Assembly: GCA_037178975.1 (NCBI GenBank)
Contig: JASJZH010000012.1
Location: 1 to 44,388 of the forward strand
Direction: 5' to 3'
Length of the DNA stretch: 44,388 bases
Source: Oscheius tipulae
Lineage: Eukaryota; Nematoda; Chromadorea; Rhabditida; Rhabditidae
Position 1 is the first letter of the stretch. Every line of letters starts with the position of its first letter. Of the stretch, positions 28,654-39,529 are shown in pieces. A program made the translations under genes and the position numbers. The notes under the pieces are model-generated. The model searched no databases and was not told the DNA's origin. It saw only the letters and a program-made list of their open reading frames with translations.

Positions 28654-31553
28654 TTATACGGGAATTCTAATTTCGGGTTTGGGGAAGACATGGGAATGAA
28701 GTTTTGGGTCGAGATCAATATTGCTGTAATAGTGGGACCACGAAAGAATTTGGCACAGACGCTTCAGCACCAGTGGCTCGCTGGTCTGTAGAAAATTTAG
28801 ATGAAAAGAGCGGAAAACGTACTTGAAGGTAATCGAAAACGACGACATCGTTCAAGTATCGGTGACATTGCTCCGCCAATGTCCTCAGGCTCTCCTTTCT
28901 GCTGAATCCGTATTGGAAGTTCATCAGAACGTCCTGAAATTTCAATATCTAACAAGGCTTTACCTGTTTGGGGGCTAAGGTTCTTGCAAACTTTTTTCAA
29001 GCACAAGCTCCAATAATAAAAGTTTCTTATAGACATTTCTAATTGCACTTAGTGCCTAGAAGAAAGTGCGTTCCACTCAAAAGAATCGAAAAAAATTGTC
29101 ATCAGCAGGGAATGAACCCGGGTCGTGAGATGAAGCTTCTTATCTTTTGCGCTGAAACTTGGAGCCTCTGTAATTTTGCTTGGAGAAGGGTACCCCTAAA
29201 TAAAATTGCCTTTTTACTCTGCTCAAAATTCTCTACAAAGTGGTAGCTTAGAAAAAAACATTTAGACCCTGGGCGGAATCCGAACCTCGCTTTATAACTC
29301 TTAGTATCTACAGCCGGCTACCTACTGACAGATCTACGGGTATTTTTCACCTAGAAAAAATTAGGAAAAAAAATGAAAGAGAACATACGTCAGGTCGATC
29401 GAAAACCGGCGAATTATTTGCCTTCACTTTGAGGAGATCCTCGACCAGCGAATGACAGAATCCGAGACGTTCTTTCGCGTGTTGTTCGCCCGGAGTTTTT
29501 GGGATGTTGTGGATAAGAACCAGCGGCTGTGAGTAAGCCTTCCTCCTTTGCTAAAAAAAAAAAAATACTGTATATAAGAGATAGGGACCAACTTCTTCAA
29601 GATGCTTGTCGGCGTTTCGTCTACTCTGTTCAGCCCAGATTTTGGGATCAGCGCGAACGATCGTATCTTCCAGGTGACACTTGACTTCCTTAAATTGTAT
29701 TTTGTTAGTAAGACGGCTACGGAGAGACGACGGAATTTGCTCAAGTCAGACCTAGCCGAAATGAATGGACTTGGTTTTAAACAGCATTCAGTGGGCCTGG
29801 CTCGATATACGTGTTCGGAGGACCCGATGTCTATCAGAAATCTGTGACCAAGATAATCGAATTATCCTACGCCTACGCTCGCAAGGATGTCACGAAAAGG
29901 CGTCGTTCTCCATGCATCAAATCCTCACCTTCGTTGCAACGAAAGGCTCCACGAGCAGCCAATTAGCCCGTCTTCTTCCAGAGGTGTTCCTGAGGACACC
30001 GGAAGAGCCGGGCAGCGGCTCGATCCAACCTTCTCCCTCTACAGCCGCCACTCCGTTCGGGAATGATCCGAGCACTTTTCTATTGAATTCGATCTGATTG
30101 AAGGGCACTGCAATGAGTTGCTCGTCGTCCCTCCTGTCGTGAATGTGTGTTAGCGGAACATAGTACTAAAAATGCGTTATTATGAGGCCAAAAATTGTAA
30201 GAAACCTGGAGAAATTCTGAGTAGAAAGTGCTATTCAATACCCCGCGAATCATGGTTCGCGTTTTTCCCTTGAAGAACATCTGACCTTGGTAGGACAGCG
30301 ATGCGCCGTAGGCCACTCGGGTAAACATAAGTCTTTGTCTGTAGCCCTGGTTGATCTCAATCGTCTCCAATTCCGCGGTCCAGGTGCTGTTCAGTTCTGC
30401 TTTGGCGGGAAAGAGCCTGAAACCATGAAATTGACTACCAGAGCTAAGACTTCGCTTTGGGAACCTTCATTATGCCTTCCTTTTTTTCGATCATGAGTTC
30501 TGATATGGGCAGTGTAGAGAAAAACTTGATTATTACGGAGGTGTAATTCTTTTTTGTTTTGTCATTGATTATCACCGAAATACAAGCCCGCAAAGTTGCT
30601 AGTCCAGAACAAGAGTTACCATTTGCCGAGAAGCTTCTACTACTCGGAATAGAAGTTGAATGCATCCCAATTGCTTCTGAAACCAATCAATGGTTCTTCC
30701 CCAGTTTGCACTGCCTAGACTAGAGTTTTGCGTCCAAAATTATTCCCCAAAGTTGCTCTTATAGAATGATCTTATCTCGTTCCCACTGTGGAACAGTTTT
30801 GCCTTGATATGATACTTCGAAACTAATGTTACGTCTCATTTCTAGCTCAAAAAGGCTCAACCTGCAGCTCGAGTAAGTTGCGGAAACTGAAAGCCAGTGC
30901 AATCTCGACTTGTTACGACTTAGATTCACCTGAATTTTAACTTTTTCAGACTAGGAAAGGGTCCGCACAATCGCTTTTACACCGAGATTGAACCCGGATC
31001 GTACCGGCTGAGACGGCGCCCCTTAGCAATACACCAATCTTGGCGCCAAAGTTTGAAGGGCTGTCACTTTGTGAGGCCATAATCGCCATTTTTGAACAGC
31101 TTAGAGGCCACAATCACCAGTTAGATAGCTTCGGAGGTCAGTAACTACTTTTGATGACCGGAAACCTTATTATTATGATAGCATATTCTTGCTCTGCTCA
31201 AAAATTCTCCAAAATGGTAGCTCGTAATTGGCGCCGGGTGGGATCGAACAAGCGGTCAACTAACACCTACCTTGGTAGAGAAATAAAAGTTAAACGTGCA
31301 AACTTACTCATATGGAACAACGACAATTTGCAGCGGCAAGTCGGCGTTTGTGAAACATCGTGCGTAGCGCCTGCGAGGAATCTCAACCAGCTCGACGATG
31401 GTCAGGAGTGCCATATTAGCCGAGTTTCGGATTTCTCGGGCCAAGGAGCGTCTCTTGTAGGTCTCGAAGATCGTGTCCATTTCATTACGGAATAGACCTC
31501 GCTGAAGTCGTTTATAGCCGCTATTGGCCCAGAAGTCGCACTTTATAGGAGCT
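28654..31553 (-). CDS. Unrecognised multi-exon gene, apparently intact 3' part
   Basis: Seven minus-strand exons keep one open frame: 31308-31553, 30206-30416, 29929-30165, about 29600-29690, 29389-29526, 28823-28933 and 28654-28785 (stop 28654-28656). About 390 residues, no internal stops. Most introns have GT donors and TTTCAG or TACAG acceptors, and phases agree across each junction checked; the acceptor before the fourth exon (TTTAAG) is atypical. Segments include MDTIFETYKRRSLAREIRNS, YQGQMFFKGKTRTMIRG, NQIEFNRKVLGSFPNG, ADPKIWAEQSRRNADKHLEE and HRYLNDVVVFDYLQ. I do not recognise a family; no signal peptide or membrane helix is visible. The first listed exon starts mid-codon, so the 5' end lies beyond 31.55 kb or was lost. 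It is the best-preserved unknown gene in the window. Confidence 0.6.
29262..29330 (-). repeat. tRNA-like unit
   Basis: On the minus strand, A-box-like GTAGGTAGCCGG and B box GAGGTTCGGATTCC at tRNA-like spacing. Lies inside an intron of the 28.65-31.55 kb gene. A weaker relative (B-box CCGGGTTCATTCCC) is at 29103-29165. Confidence 0.5.
30980..31050 (-). repeat. tRNA-like unit
   Basis: Minus-strand B box CCGGGTTCAATCTCGG with a nearly complete T-arm stem, preceded by tRNA-like sequence (GGTGTATTGCTAAGG). Intronic. A weaker unit with TTGTTCGATCCC lies at 31225-31290. Confidence 0.5.
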
Positions 31554-31679
31554 CTGAAACTGGTCTATGACATGAGTTCAATGTTTGAGTCTGATGGTAC
31601 TCTATAAGCCAAAAATTGAAGATTTGGACCAAACTAGCACAGTAATAGACTCCCAGAAGAAAGAAACCCATTTTCCCAG

Positions 31680-31912
31680 GTAGGAATGGAACCCGGCTTG
31701 TTTGAATCCTTCATTTCCTTGGTCGCGACGCTAACCGACTACACTGCGGCAAAAAGCTGATTTTGGTTTCGGGCAGAAAGAAATGATTTTTGGGAACAAA
31801 ACAATATATCAATAGGTTTCCTGAGTGTGTAAAACTTTGTATGGGCATAGGGAACAAACCCGGCTTGTTTGGTTCGTGATCGGAGCCTTAACCGACTGCG
31901 GTATTAGACGAA
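31680..31912 (-). repeat. Two related tRNA-like units
   Basis: Minus-strand units at 31680-31750 and 31850-31912 share AGTCGGTTA in the A-box region and ACAAGCCGGGTT leading into the B box. The shared sequence outside the boxes shows common ancestry rather than chance. Confidence 0.6.
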
Positions 31913-31924
31913 GGCTATGTTTCT

Positions 31925-32722
31925 GGCACATAAAAGGCTTAGACAATGCTCAAATAGGCTCTCAATTTGACAGCCTAAAAACTCACCCCCAGTCCTGACT
32001 CTCACTCGATAACATCGATTCAGACTCTTTTCCCTCTTTCTGTTTTGTGGGAGAGGAACAGGCTTGTGATGAGTGGCTGCTCTGTGCAGTGATTTTTTCC
32101 GAGAAGACGGACTTGTTAAGCGGTGGTGGTCGTGTGGAGACATGCTGCCTGGAATAGGTCTATTTTCAACTATCTTGACCTCAAAACTGACGTTGTGGGT
32201 GCTGCGATGGGTCGGGTATGCAGTAGGTTCTTCAGGTACTTAGAGTTCGGGGGAAGTGGCTCCGCAACACTGAGATGCTGGCTGGTTGGCTTGAGACAGC
32301 TTTTCAAAGGGATGCGGGTCAGATCTGGACAGTCAGCTGCGATCGAGGAGCTAGGATGGGCTCTAAATTAATCAACCTAAAGAGGAAGCCCAACTAACAT
32401 TTCGAGGATTTCGTTGTTGTCGCTGAAGCGAATTCTTCGTGGGGGTTCCCTGAGGGACGGCCAATCCTCCTCGCTGAAAAAAGGCGAGATTGGACAAATT
32501 TGTCGAGACTTACTCGAACATCGGGTTGTCTACTCTTCTATTATCTGAAAAAGAATATTTTGAGCTGTTTAGAAGCGAAGAGGAGTAGCCTAAGAAAAAA
32601 AAAAGCATGACAGTATTATTCAAGCATTTTCTAGCGATTTGCCATCCATTTTTTAGCATTTTGGCACATAAAAGAGCTTAGACAGTGCTCAAATAGGCTC
32701 TCAAATTGACAGACTAAAAACT
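31925..32722. repeat. Direct repeat pair, about 60 bp
   Basis: GGCACATAAAA...AGCTTAGACA...GCTCAAATAGGCTCTC occurs at 31925-31984 and 32663-32721 with a few changes. The segment between holds no recognised gene. Confidence 0.8.
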
Positions 32723-33900
32723 TGCATGATGTTTGGATCGACAACGGCCCAAACATCATGCAACTAGAAGAAATTGGCGAAAAAAAATCACAAGTTTCAC
32801 GCGGAATCATATCGAGAAATCAAGAAGTTTTAGGATTTGAAACGTCGCGACTTCAGCTACGCCCTACTGAATTCGTGACTGGACCCAATTCTCGGCAGTC
32901 CTTTAAGCACAGGACCAACATGGCGTTTTACGCGCGTCGCCACTTTTTCAAATCGCGGATTTCCCACTCTTCGAGCTCCAGTTTCTTATTTTTTTTCTTT
33001 ATTTTTGAAGAATTTTGTGCAGAAATCAGATCATTAGAAAAACCAAGAGCTAATAACAAGTTTAAAAACCGCTTTTCTCAAAACACGAGCGGCTAAAAAG
33101 TTGTGAAAGCGCCATGAACTAGAACTTTTCGAGCTTTGCTAAGAGAAGACCAAATATACTTTCCAATAGTCACAAAAAGCCAAAGACTGATACCAAGCTA
33201 GTCCAGACTAATGTTAAAGCCCATTCTAGAGAGTATTGGTCCAGTGTTTGTGGAAGCCAATACTTTCAATGACGATAGATTGCATCTCCCCCCAAGTTTT
33301 CTCTACAGTGTCTCCACCTGTCGCTCGTTAGTTTCAGTTGACACTCCCATCACGCCCTATAAAAGGCGAAGGCGTCAGTTTGTGGACGGAGATGGCTTCC
33401 AAATTTATCACGCCTCCTGTCAGACAGAACTATTCACATCTAGCCTAAAGTTGTGAAAAAGGAAAAAGAATAATAGGTGGGAAAGTATGTGGCTGACGAA
33501 ATAAAAGAGATCTAATTTTGAATTCCCGCCCTCGAAATAGGAAATTGGCGCGAGAAAATGTGGCGACGCTTTTTGCATGGGCGTAAAACGCCGTGCCAAT
33601 CTCGTCTTTTCTGATCTTAACACTTTAGACGAACATTTATGTTCTTTATCAGTGCCAATATTCAGCTCCCAGCAGTAAGAGACACGGATCTGGGACACAT
33701 CAAGATTTCCTGAGCGTTGTAAACTTCACATGAGGCTCAGCTTCTACTCGATGTCTCCTAGATACTGTATCCTTTGACAAGTCTAAGAGCCTGTAATTAA
33801 CAAACTTGGAATTATAGTTCAACGCTTTCGTCCCCATCCGTTTTCTAACTTTGTGGCGCGGAATCTTGTATTTCTTTTTCATGGCGGTTTCAAACTGAAA
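32723..33900. other. Interval without recognisable gene
   Basis: Open stretches occur on both strands (for example 32722-33096 and 33211-33456, plus) but none shows a recognisable domain, and low-complexity Ser/Phe runs dominate the first. Confidence 0.4.
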
Positions 33901-33914
33901 GCAAAGGGTCACTC

Positions 33915-34365
33915 ACCATTCGTTTTTCGGTAATACTTCTGCTGGTGGCCCCGTTCGGCTTTTCGCGCGCTTTTTCTTTTTGGCGGATTTTTGAACTTTC
34001 TTCACGATTTTGGTATTTCTCGTTGTTCTTCATCAGTTTTCACCGGGATCTGACGTTTTCTCCCTCCAAAATATTGTTTCAAGGCAAAATAGAGTAAGCA
34101 ACAGATTAACTTGAAAAATGTCGTAAATAAGCACTTTATTAGGCAGGCGGAAAAATAGACTAGATTCTTTCTTTCGGCCAACTTAAAGAACGTCTAAGAA
34201 AATTCTGAAAAAGTTGTGGGAAACGAAAAAGATTCCAACAAAAATGATGAAGAACTGTGGGGGGTATATAAAAAACCTTCAAGAAAATTCAAAAATCCGC
34301 CAAAGAAAAAGCGCGCGAAGTCGTTTAAAATGAACGGGGGCCACCTGCCGATGTATTACCGTTTT
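33915..34365. repeat. Inverted repeat pair, about 90 bp arms
   Basis: 33915-34000 and 34275-34365 are reverse complements with modest divergence (core AAATCCGCCAAA and AAAGCGCGCGAA), separated by about 270 bp. Probably another small foldback element immediately upstream of the AGPAT fragment. Confidence 0.7.
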
Positions 34366-34429
34366 TTTCTTGCGTTTTCTTCTCTCTCTGCCCTTTTTTC
34401 AGTCAGGAAAGTGTTCAAAATAACCGAAA

Positions 34430-35205
34430 TAGACGACCACCTGCTGCTGCGGTCTTACCTACATCCTGTACGCCCCAATCTTCTTTTTCCCCGTCGTAGT
34501 AGCCTTTGGCAGACAAAGTACGTTTCCTTTCGCTTATTCATTTCGTAAATCCTGCTTTAGGTACAATTATCACATCAAGATGATTATCTTCTTGTTCAGC
34601 ATGACCATTGAAGGTGGTATTGGCAGAATTATTAGTGTTCCTTTCGGCAGAACACTCGACAAATAATAGTAAAACTCTTTTCTCCGCTTGTAGTCCTTCT
34701 TTTCAGTTGTATCTTCCACATTTTTCAAATATTCTGATCATTTATGAGTCTGCGGTTTCATGTGAGGATTATGGACAAGTATACCTCCATGGACGAATTC
34801 TGTGTCATTATTGGGAACTTCTTTTTTGGCCTGCATGTGGCCGAAAAACTGCGTAGTGATGCTGAAAAGTAGCCTGAGATTCTTTCCCGGATTCAACCTG
34901 TGCGCCTACATTTGCAATGTCAGTTTTTCTCTCGGTTTTCCAACTATTCACTGCAATATTCAGTCAATATACATCAACCGCTTCTGCAAGGAAAAAGGCC
35001 ACAAGACTGTCGACAACACGATCCATGAAATCGTTTCTAACAAAGTTAATTTTTTGTCCTAAACCCCCCAACATCATCAAAATTTTAGAGAAAAGTCTTC
35101 ATCTACTTCGAGGGATCCCGCAACTCGAACGAAAAGATACTCCTCTTCAAGAAGAATGCCTTCAAAATTGCCATGGAGGCCAAGATATGGCCGGTTATGA
35201 TGAGA
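34430..35205 (+). pseudogene. 1-acyl-sn-glycerol-3-phosphate acyltransferase (AGPAT) pseudogene
   Basis: Segments in order: a membrane helix YILYAPIFFFPVVVAFG (about 34455-34510), a GTACGT...TTTAG intron, YNYHIKMIIFLFSMTIEG, PFGRTLD, then WPKNCVVMLKSSLRFFPGFN (34838-34900), SIYINRFCKEKGHKTVD and, after an intron, FEGSRNSNEKILLFKK with AFKIAMEAKI (35100-35190). These correspond to AGPAT motifs II-IV (the FPEGTRN block and 'FKKGAFxLAxxAxxP'). The catalytic NHxxxxD motif is not recognisable, and stops or frame changes occur around 34670 and 34840. The enzyme makes phosphatidic acid in the ER. Homology ends at about 35200 and ATPase sequence starts within 60 bp. Confidence 0.75.
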
Positions 35206-35249
35206 TGATACAGGTGCTACGCGCGTTGTTTCGCAAACAAGTTTGATTT

Positions 35250-36582
35250 TTCAGGCAGAATCACCCATCTGGCATCAGGACTCGTCGTCTTCCTGATCAG
35301 AATCATCGTGATAAATGTGGTAAACTGTATTGCCACGTGACCGCATCTCTCACCCTGACAGTCAAACGAATGGTCAGCAAGAACTACCTGATGAAGAATC
35401 TAGAGGCCGTCGAACACGTGAACGCTTTGCTCCGACATGACTGGCATACAGACGCAATATCGAACGTCCGTGGCTCATCTGTGGTACGACCTGAAGATTG
35501 AGACGTGCGACACGGCCGAGAGCCAGATCGAGACGGCGGAGGTATAGGACGGACCTACGAATCTCCTTCGCATCGCAGCTCTCTGTGTCATATAGTATAT
35601 ATTCAAGTCCACGAACAAGCATCAGGTGATAAATTTTTTTTGTCGATGGTAATGTAACAATCCTAGCTGTCAATCCATGAAACTCCCGGCGATCTGATCG
35701 TGATGAAAGGAACTCCAGAACGGATTCTTGAAGTCTGTACTTCTTGCACTCTGCTCGTCTCTTCATCACGTTCAGTGAAAGGAGTCCAGAATACTTTAGC
35801 AGAGCCACCTCGCCGCTGCATTCTCTCCTCAACACTTGGACGTCAGCCTGTCCGATACAGAGAGCTGCGATGCGAAGCAGAGCTTCGTAGGTCCGTCTGA
35901 AGCTGGGAGGAATGGGCGAGTTGGATATGCCCTTTCAGTAATAAAAAATCGCAATTTCTTCAGATTTTGTGACTACCGCCTCCGGAAAGACTCTTTCTTG
36001 CCTGGCTTTGAGTTCAATACGGACGAGGTCAATTTCCTTCTCGAGCGATTCCGATACGTAGGCTTGATCTCCCTGATCGTCCCTCCCAGAGCAGACGTGC
36101 CGAACGCCGCCGCCAAATAAGGATCTGCCGGAATCAAGGTTTTTATGGTCACTGGAGACCATCCAGTCACTGCAAAGGTTCAATTTCTAGAACTTTCTTC
36201 ATTTCTCGAGAATTTAAGGCATCAGAAACAACTCGTAGACGGTCGAAGATATCGCCATTCGACGCGGCATCTCGATCGAGGACGTGAATCCGCGCAAGAC
36301 CAACGCGGTCGTGATTCATGGCTCGGATCTGCGCGAGATGAACGAGGAGCAATATGCTCAGGTAGCTCTTTTGATATATTTGAATCAAAACACGGGATTC
36401 AGACCATTACGCATAACTCGGAGATCGTCTTCGCCCGCACCTCGCAAAAGCTCATGATTGTCGAGGGATTCCGGAAGTAGGAACAGATCGTTACGGTCAC
36501 CCGAGACGGTGAACGACTCGCCAGCCCTAAAAAAAGGCCGGTATCGGGAGCGCGATGGGTATCTCGAGCTCCGACGTCTCGA
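35250..36582 (+). pseudogene. Na+/K+-ATPase alpha subunit pseudogene
   Basis: Reads in order: GRITHLASGLVVFLIRI (before the third membrane helix), LTVKRMVSKNYLMKNLEAVE, a damaged phosphorylation site DMTGIQTQ in place of DKTGTLTQ, SVAHLWYDLKIETCDTAESQ, FKSTNKHQ joined by a clean intron to [107 protein letters not shown], and a degraded hinge QIVTVTRDGERLASP for the usual GDGVNDSP. The order is that of a P-type IIC ATPase. Loss of the motif Lys and Leu, the damaged GDGVND motif, stops and frameshifts make it inactive. Homology ends at ISSSDVS, where RPL27A sequence begins almost at once. Confidence 0.9.
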
Positions 36583-36703
36583 GGACGAGAAAGTTGAGGG
36601 GCCACGGACGTATTGACAAGCACAGAAAGCACTCCGGAGGCCGTGGTAATGCTGGAGGACAGCACCATCACAGAACCAACCGTGACAAGTACCATCCCGG
36701 TAC
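36583..36703 (+). pseudogene. Ribosomal protein L27a (uL15) fragment
   Basis: Reads [17 protein letters not shown] followed by [19 protein letters not shown] and HPG, nearly identical to the first 45 residues of eukaryotic RPL27A, including the strongly conserved Gly/His-rich loop. No start codon of its own and no C-terminal two-thirds. It begins within a few bases of the last recognisable ATPase codon and ends within a few bases of the RPLP1 piece. Confidence 0.88.
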
Positions 36704-36983
36704 CTCATCACCCTCCTGAAGACTGCATCGAGTTCGAGCCCTTCTGGTCCGGTCTCTTCGCCAAGACTCTCGAGGCAGTTGATGCCAGAGTTGGTTTTGT
36801 TCTCGGCTTTTTTCGGCCCATCTTTTACCCCTAATCAACCTCCAACTTTCAGAACCTTATCACTAGTCTTATCCGGAGCTGGCTCCGACGGACCTGCTTC
36901 AGCTGCTGCTCTTGCAGAGTCCAAGAAAATAAGAGCTCAGGGAGGAGTCTGACGACGACATGGGTTTCGGTCTCTTCAACTAA
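36704..36983 (+). pseudogene. 60S acidic ribosomal protein P1 (RPLP1) fragment
   Basis: Reads LLKTA, IEFEPFWSGLFAKTLEAVD, an intron (GTTGGT...TTTCAG, about 36792-36852), then NLITSL, SGAGSDGPASAAAALAESKK and the diagnostic stalk-protein end EESDDDMGFGLFN before TAA at 36981-36983. This is the C-terminal two-thirds of RPLP1. The frame changes between these blocks, so it is not translatable as one protein. The intron shows it was copied from genomic DNA. Confidence 0.88.
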
Positions 36984-38240
36984 GCGGTCTCCATCGACAT
37001 TTCGAGAGTGTTGTTGAGTTGTCGTTGAAATGAACTTTATTATTGATCATCTTTTGTACTTTAGGGAAAAAAGAGACAAAGTTCATTATCTCGACTTTTG
37101 AATAGGATCTGGGGTCCGATGGCCCCCGCCATCAATCGATCACATGGGCCAGGCTTAAGCAGTTGTTTATTTTTTTTGGCCACGGGTCGAGGAGACAAGT
37201 TGTTCCTACTAGCTGCCCTCCTCCCGCTGTCGTCTCGAAGCGGGGACCCGTCATCACCTTCAGCCCTACAAGCCTTCCAGATTCTGAAATTCCCCTTGTT
37301 CTGTTTCTTCTCGTCATCCTCCTCATAACCCTTTTTTCCATAATAAGCTCAACTTTGTCAAGCGTCAAGTGTTCCCCTCATTCGTTACGAAAACAAGCCT
37401 CTCGGCAGCTTCCTCCTGTCACAAACTTCGGGGGTCTTCGAGGGAGATGACCGAGTGCACTGTCTGTTCTCTATGTCTCTCCGGTTGTGTCCTGTCCTCA
37501 AATACAGTCTCTCTGTCTAGCTGTCCCAGTCTCACTATCTCTTTGTATCTCTGTCCCTATCTCTTTTTTTCCCTTCCTAACTGAACTGTTTCTCTCCAGA
37601 GCGAGAGAGAGTACACCATCTCCACCTCAAAAAACTGTCCAACTGCTTCGCAAAATATTCCGGGCCAAGTCATTTCTCTCCAGCCGGCACCCCGGTTATA
37701 AAAACGAGCCGGCTGGGCCGCGGGCAAAAAGGCGGTGTCTTTTAAACTCGGCCATCTGTACTCGAGGGGCTGAAAAGCTGAGGGGTCTGGAAAGAGATTA
37801 ATGAAGCTGGAAATGTACAGTAATAAAAGGAAGATCATTTGTGGAGCGATCATCGTCATCGACTTGCGTATCCAACAGCTTGATCTAATCCTTTCAGTCC
37901 GCCATCCGGATCGCTGATGGCCTTCTCTTGGAGCCATTTAAGCTTCTTTTCTTTGGCTCGTTCTGCTCGGCGGATGTCTTCCTCGCCTGGAAATGGGTCT
38001 GCAGGGCTCGTTTAGCAGCAGATTTGGCTTTTTTGACTCTTGAAACAGAGAAATCCAACGAAAAAGCATTTTTTCCCAGCACAATTAGAAAACCTGACCT
38101 GTAGAAGCACTTTTTTGACGAAAACAATGATGTGAAAAAAAAATTTTGTCGGAGAATCGAACCTTCGTCCTATTTTTTCCCAAGCGAGGACCACTGAGCC
38201 ATTATAACAGAGTCTAAGAAAGGGATATCTTCGCGTAGGA
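36984..38240. other. Mostly noncoding; CT-rich tract and one coding-like patch
   Basis: 37480-37600 is CT-rich low complexity. A minus-strand patch at about 38000-37880 reads GEEDIRRAERAKEKKLKWLQ and EKAISDPDGGLKGL, which looks coding but was not assigned; it may be the C-terminal part of the RBMX2 fragment upstream. A tRNA-like unit lies at 38150-38212. Confidence 0.4.
38150..38212 (-). repeat. tRNA-like unit
   Basis: Minus-strand perfect A box TGGCTCAGTGG and B box GGTTCGATTCTCC, tRNA-like spacing, followed by a T-rich stretch. Stem pairing is poor, so tRNA-derived. Confidence 0.6.
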
Positions 38241-38440
38241 GTAGTAAATGCAGCTTGTGAAATTGAAAAAGACTTTTGAAAGAGCTGATTCTTTTGTACC
38301 TGTCCACGTTTTTCAGTCTCCCCAAAAAGTGTTGGTTTTTGCCATATGGCGCTGTCGGTTAGATCTCAGATTACGAAGAGAGTACTCGGTTTTTCCAGAC
38401 ACGTTTCTTGGCGAAAACTCGTCCAATATGGCTCAAAAAG

Positions 38441-38718
38441 TTTCAAAACCTACTTGGCATATCTCTAAGAATCGGCTTTTTGATCTCCTCGTCCGCGTCC
38501 TCTCTGTACTTCGGCATCTTGTACTCTTTCACGTGGTCGACAAGTTTCGAAGTATTCGCTTCAGTAACTGGAAAAAAATGAGTATATAGCACAAAAAAGA
38601 TTGTCAGAATTACCATAATTCTATTGAAATTGTCCACGGTGAGAATGGTGCTTCGTTGATCCTGGTAACATAGGAAGCAGAAGTCCTTGCTCTTCCCCGT
38701 CTTGCTATCTCGGAAAGC
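38441..38718 (-). pseudogene. RBMX2/Ist3-like spliceosomal RRM fragment
   Basis: The minus strand reads RDSKTGKSKDFCFLCYQDQR (RNP1 region), STILTVDNFNRI, a GTAATT...TTCCAG intron, then VDHVKEYKMPKYREDADEE. This matches the second half of the RBMX2/Snu17 RRM (TGKSKGFCFLCYEDQRSTILAVDNFNG ... RVDHVxxYxxPK), a RES-complex splicing factor. The first half of the RRM is missing and the frame after the intron does not join cleanly to VDHV. Lies opposite in strand to its neighbours COX5A and RPLP1. Confidence 0.8.
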
Positions 38719-39159
38719 AAAAGATAGATAAAGTGCTTCTAGAACGCCTTGAACGTTTTCAGGGTCTTGGCCCGAGTTTAGAGTTTAGACAATTTTTGAA
38801 CGGTATGCTTCCACTTTTCCGTGCAGTTTTACACGAAAATTGAAGGGAACACCCTATGGAACAATTTAGAACTACTCAGAGGCTTTTTAGGGGTTTACTG
38901 GAATTTTCACGCTCTAGCAAAGGTCGTTGCTGACCATATTTGCAGAATGCGCGTTTTGTTTTACAGGTTCAAGGAGCTGTAGAACCGTTCTTTGACCAGC
39001 TACTGGCTTTTTGTTAAGCGAAAATTGACAGTATTCAGCTAAAAAAATTGGAAGAAGAAAGTGAGCAAAAAAAAAATCAAAGCATTTCGAACTTTCCAAG
39101 CAGACGTGTGTTTCCTACTTTCTCTTCATTTTTCTGCGTCGTTTTGCTTATTTTTTCGA

Positions 39160-39529
39160 CGGCTGGGAGGTGCGCAAGGCGCTCTCGGAGCTCCACGACT
39201 TCAACGTCCCGACCCGAAGGTCATCGAGGCCGGTCTGCGTGCCTGTCGTGTGAACGACTTCGGTCTGTGTCTTCCTCGAGGCAATCAAGATCAAGTGCGG
39301 CCAGGAGAACAGAGACGTCGTTTACATTATCAAGCTACATTATCAAGGAGGTAGCCTCATAGTCATTTGATTAAAAAACAAACCTTGCAGATCCGCCCCG
39401 TGCCGGACGAGCTCGGAATCTCTCGGATACGACAAGCCGGAGCTATTCGTGCCGCTTAGGTTTCCCGGGTGGGAGAAGAGATGGTACGCCGAGTACGGGT
39501 TCGTCAAGAAGGCCGGATTCTCCTACTAA
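39160..39529 (+). pseudogene. Cytochrome c oxidase subunit 5A (COX5A) pseudogene
   Basis: Reads GWEVRKALSELHDFNVP, DPKVIEAGLRACR, VNDFGLC, LEAIKIKCGQENRDVVYIIK, an intron ending CTTGCAG, IRPVPDELGIS, then YDKPELFVPL and EKRWYAEYGFVKKAGFSY with stop TAA at 39527-39529. The order and the long C-terminal extension match nematode COX5A, a nuclear-encoded matrix-side subunit of complex IV. One-base frame changes after NVP, ACR and IIK, and a partial duplication of the YIIK region, disrupt the frame. The mitochondrial targeting exon is absent. Confidence 0.85.

Noticed and set aside
29602..29900. Plus-strand coding stretch with GPGSIYVFGGPDVYQ
   Set aside because: It overlaps an intron of the better supported minus-strand gene and has no start or neighbouring plus-strand exons; kept out as unresolved.
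35374..35835. A 153-codon minus-strand frame
   Set aside because: It is the mirror of the Na+/K+-ATPase exons on the plus strand, which show several recognisable motifs.
37480..37610. Tandem satellite array
   Set aside because: CT-rich low complexity with no fixed period.
38150..38212. Functional tRNA gene
   Set aside because: A and B boxes are good but acceptor and T stems do not pair; called tRNA-like instead.
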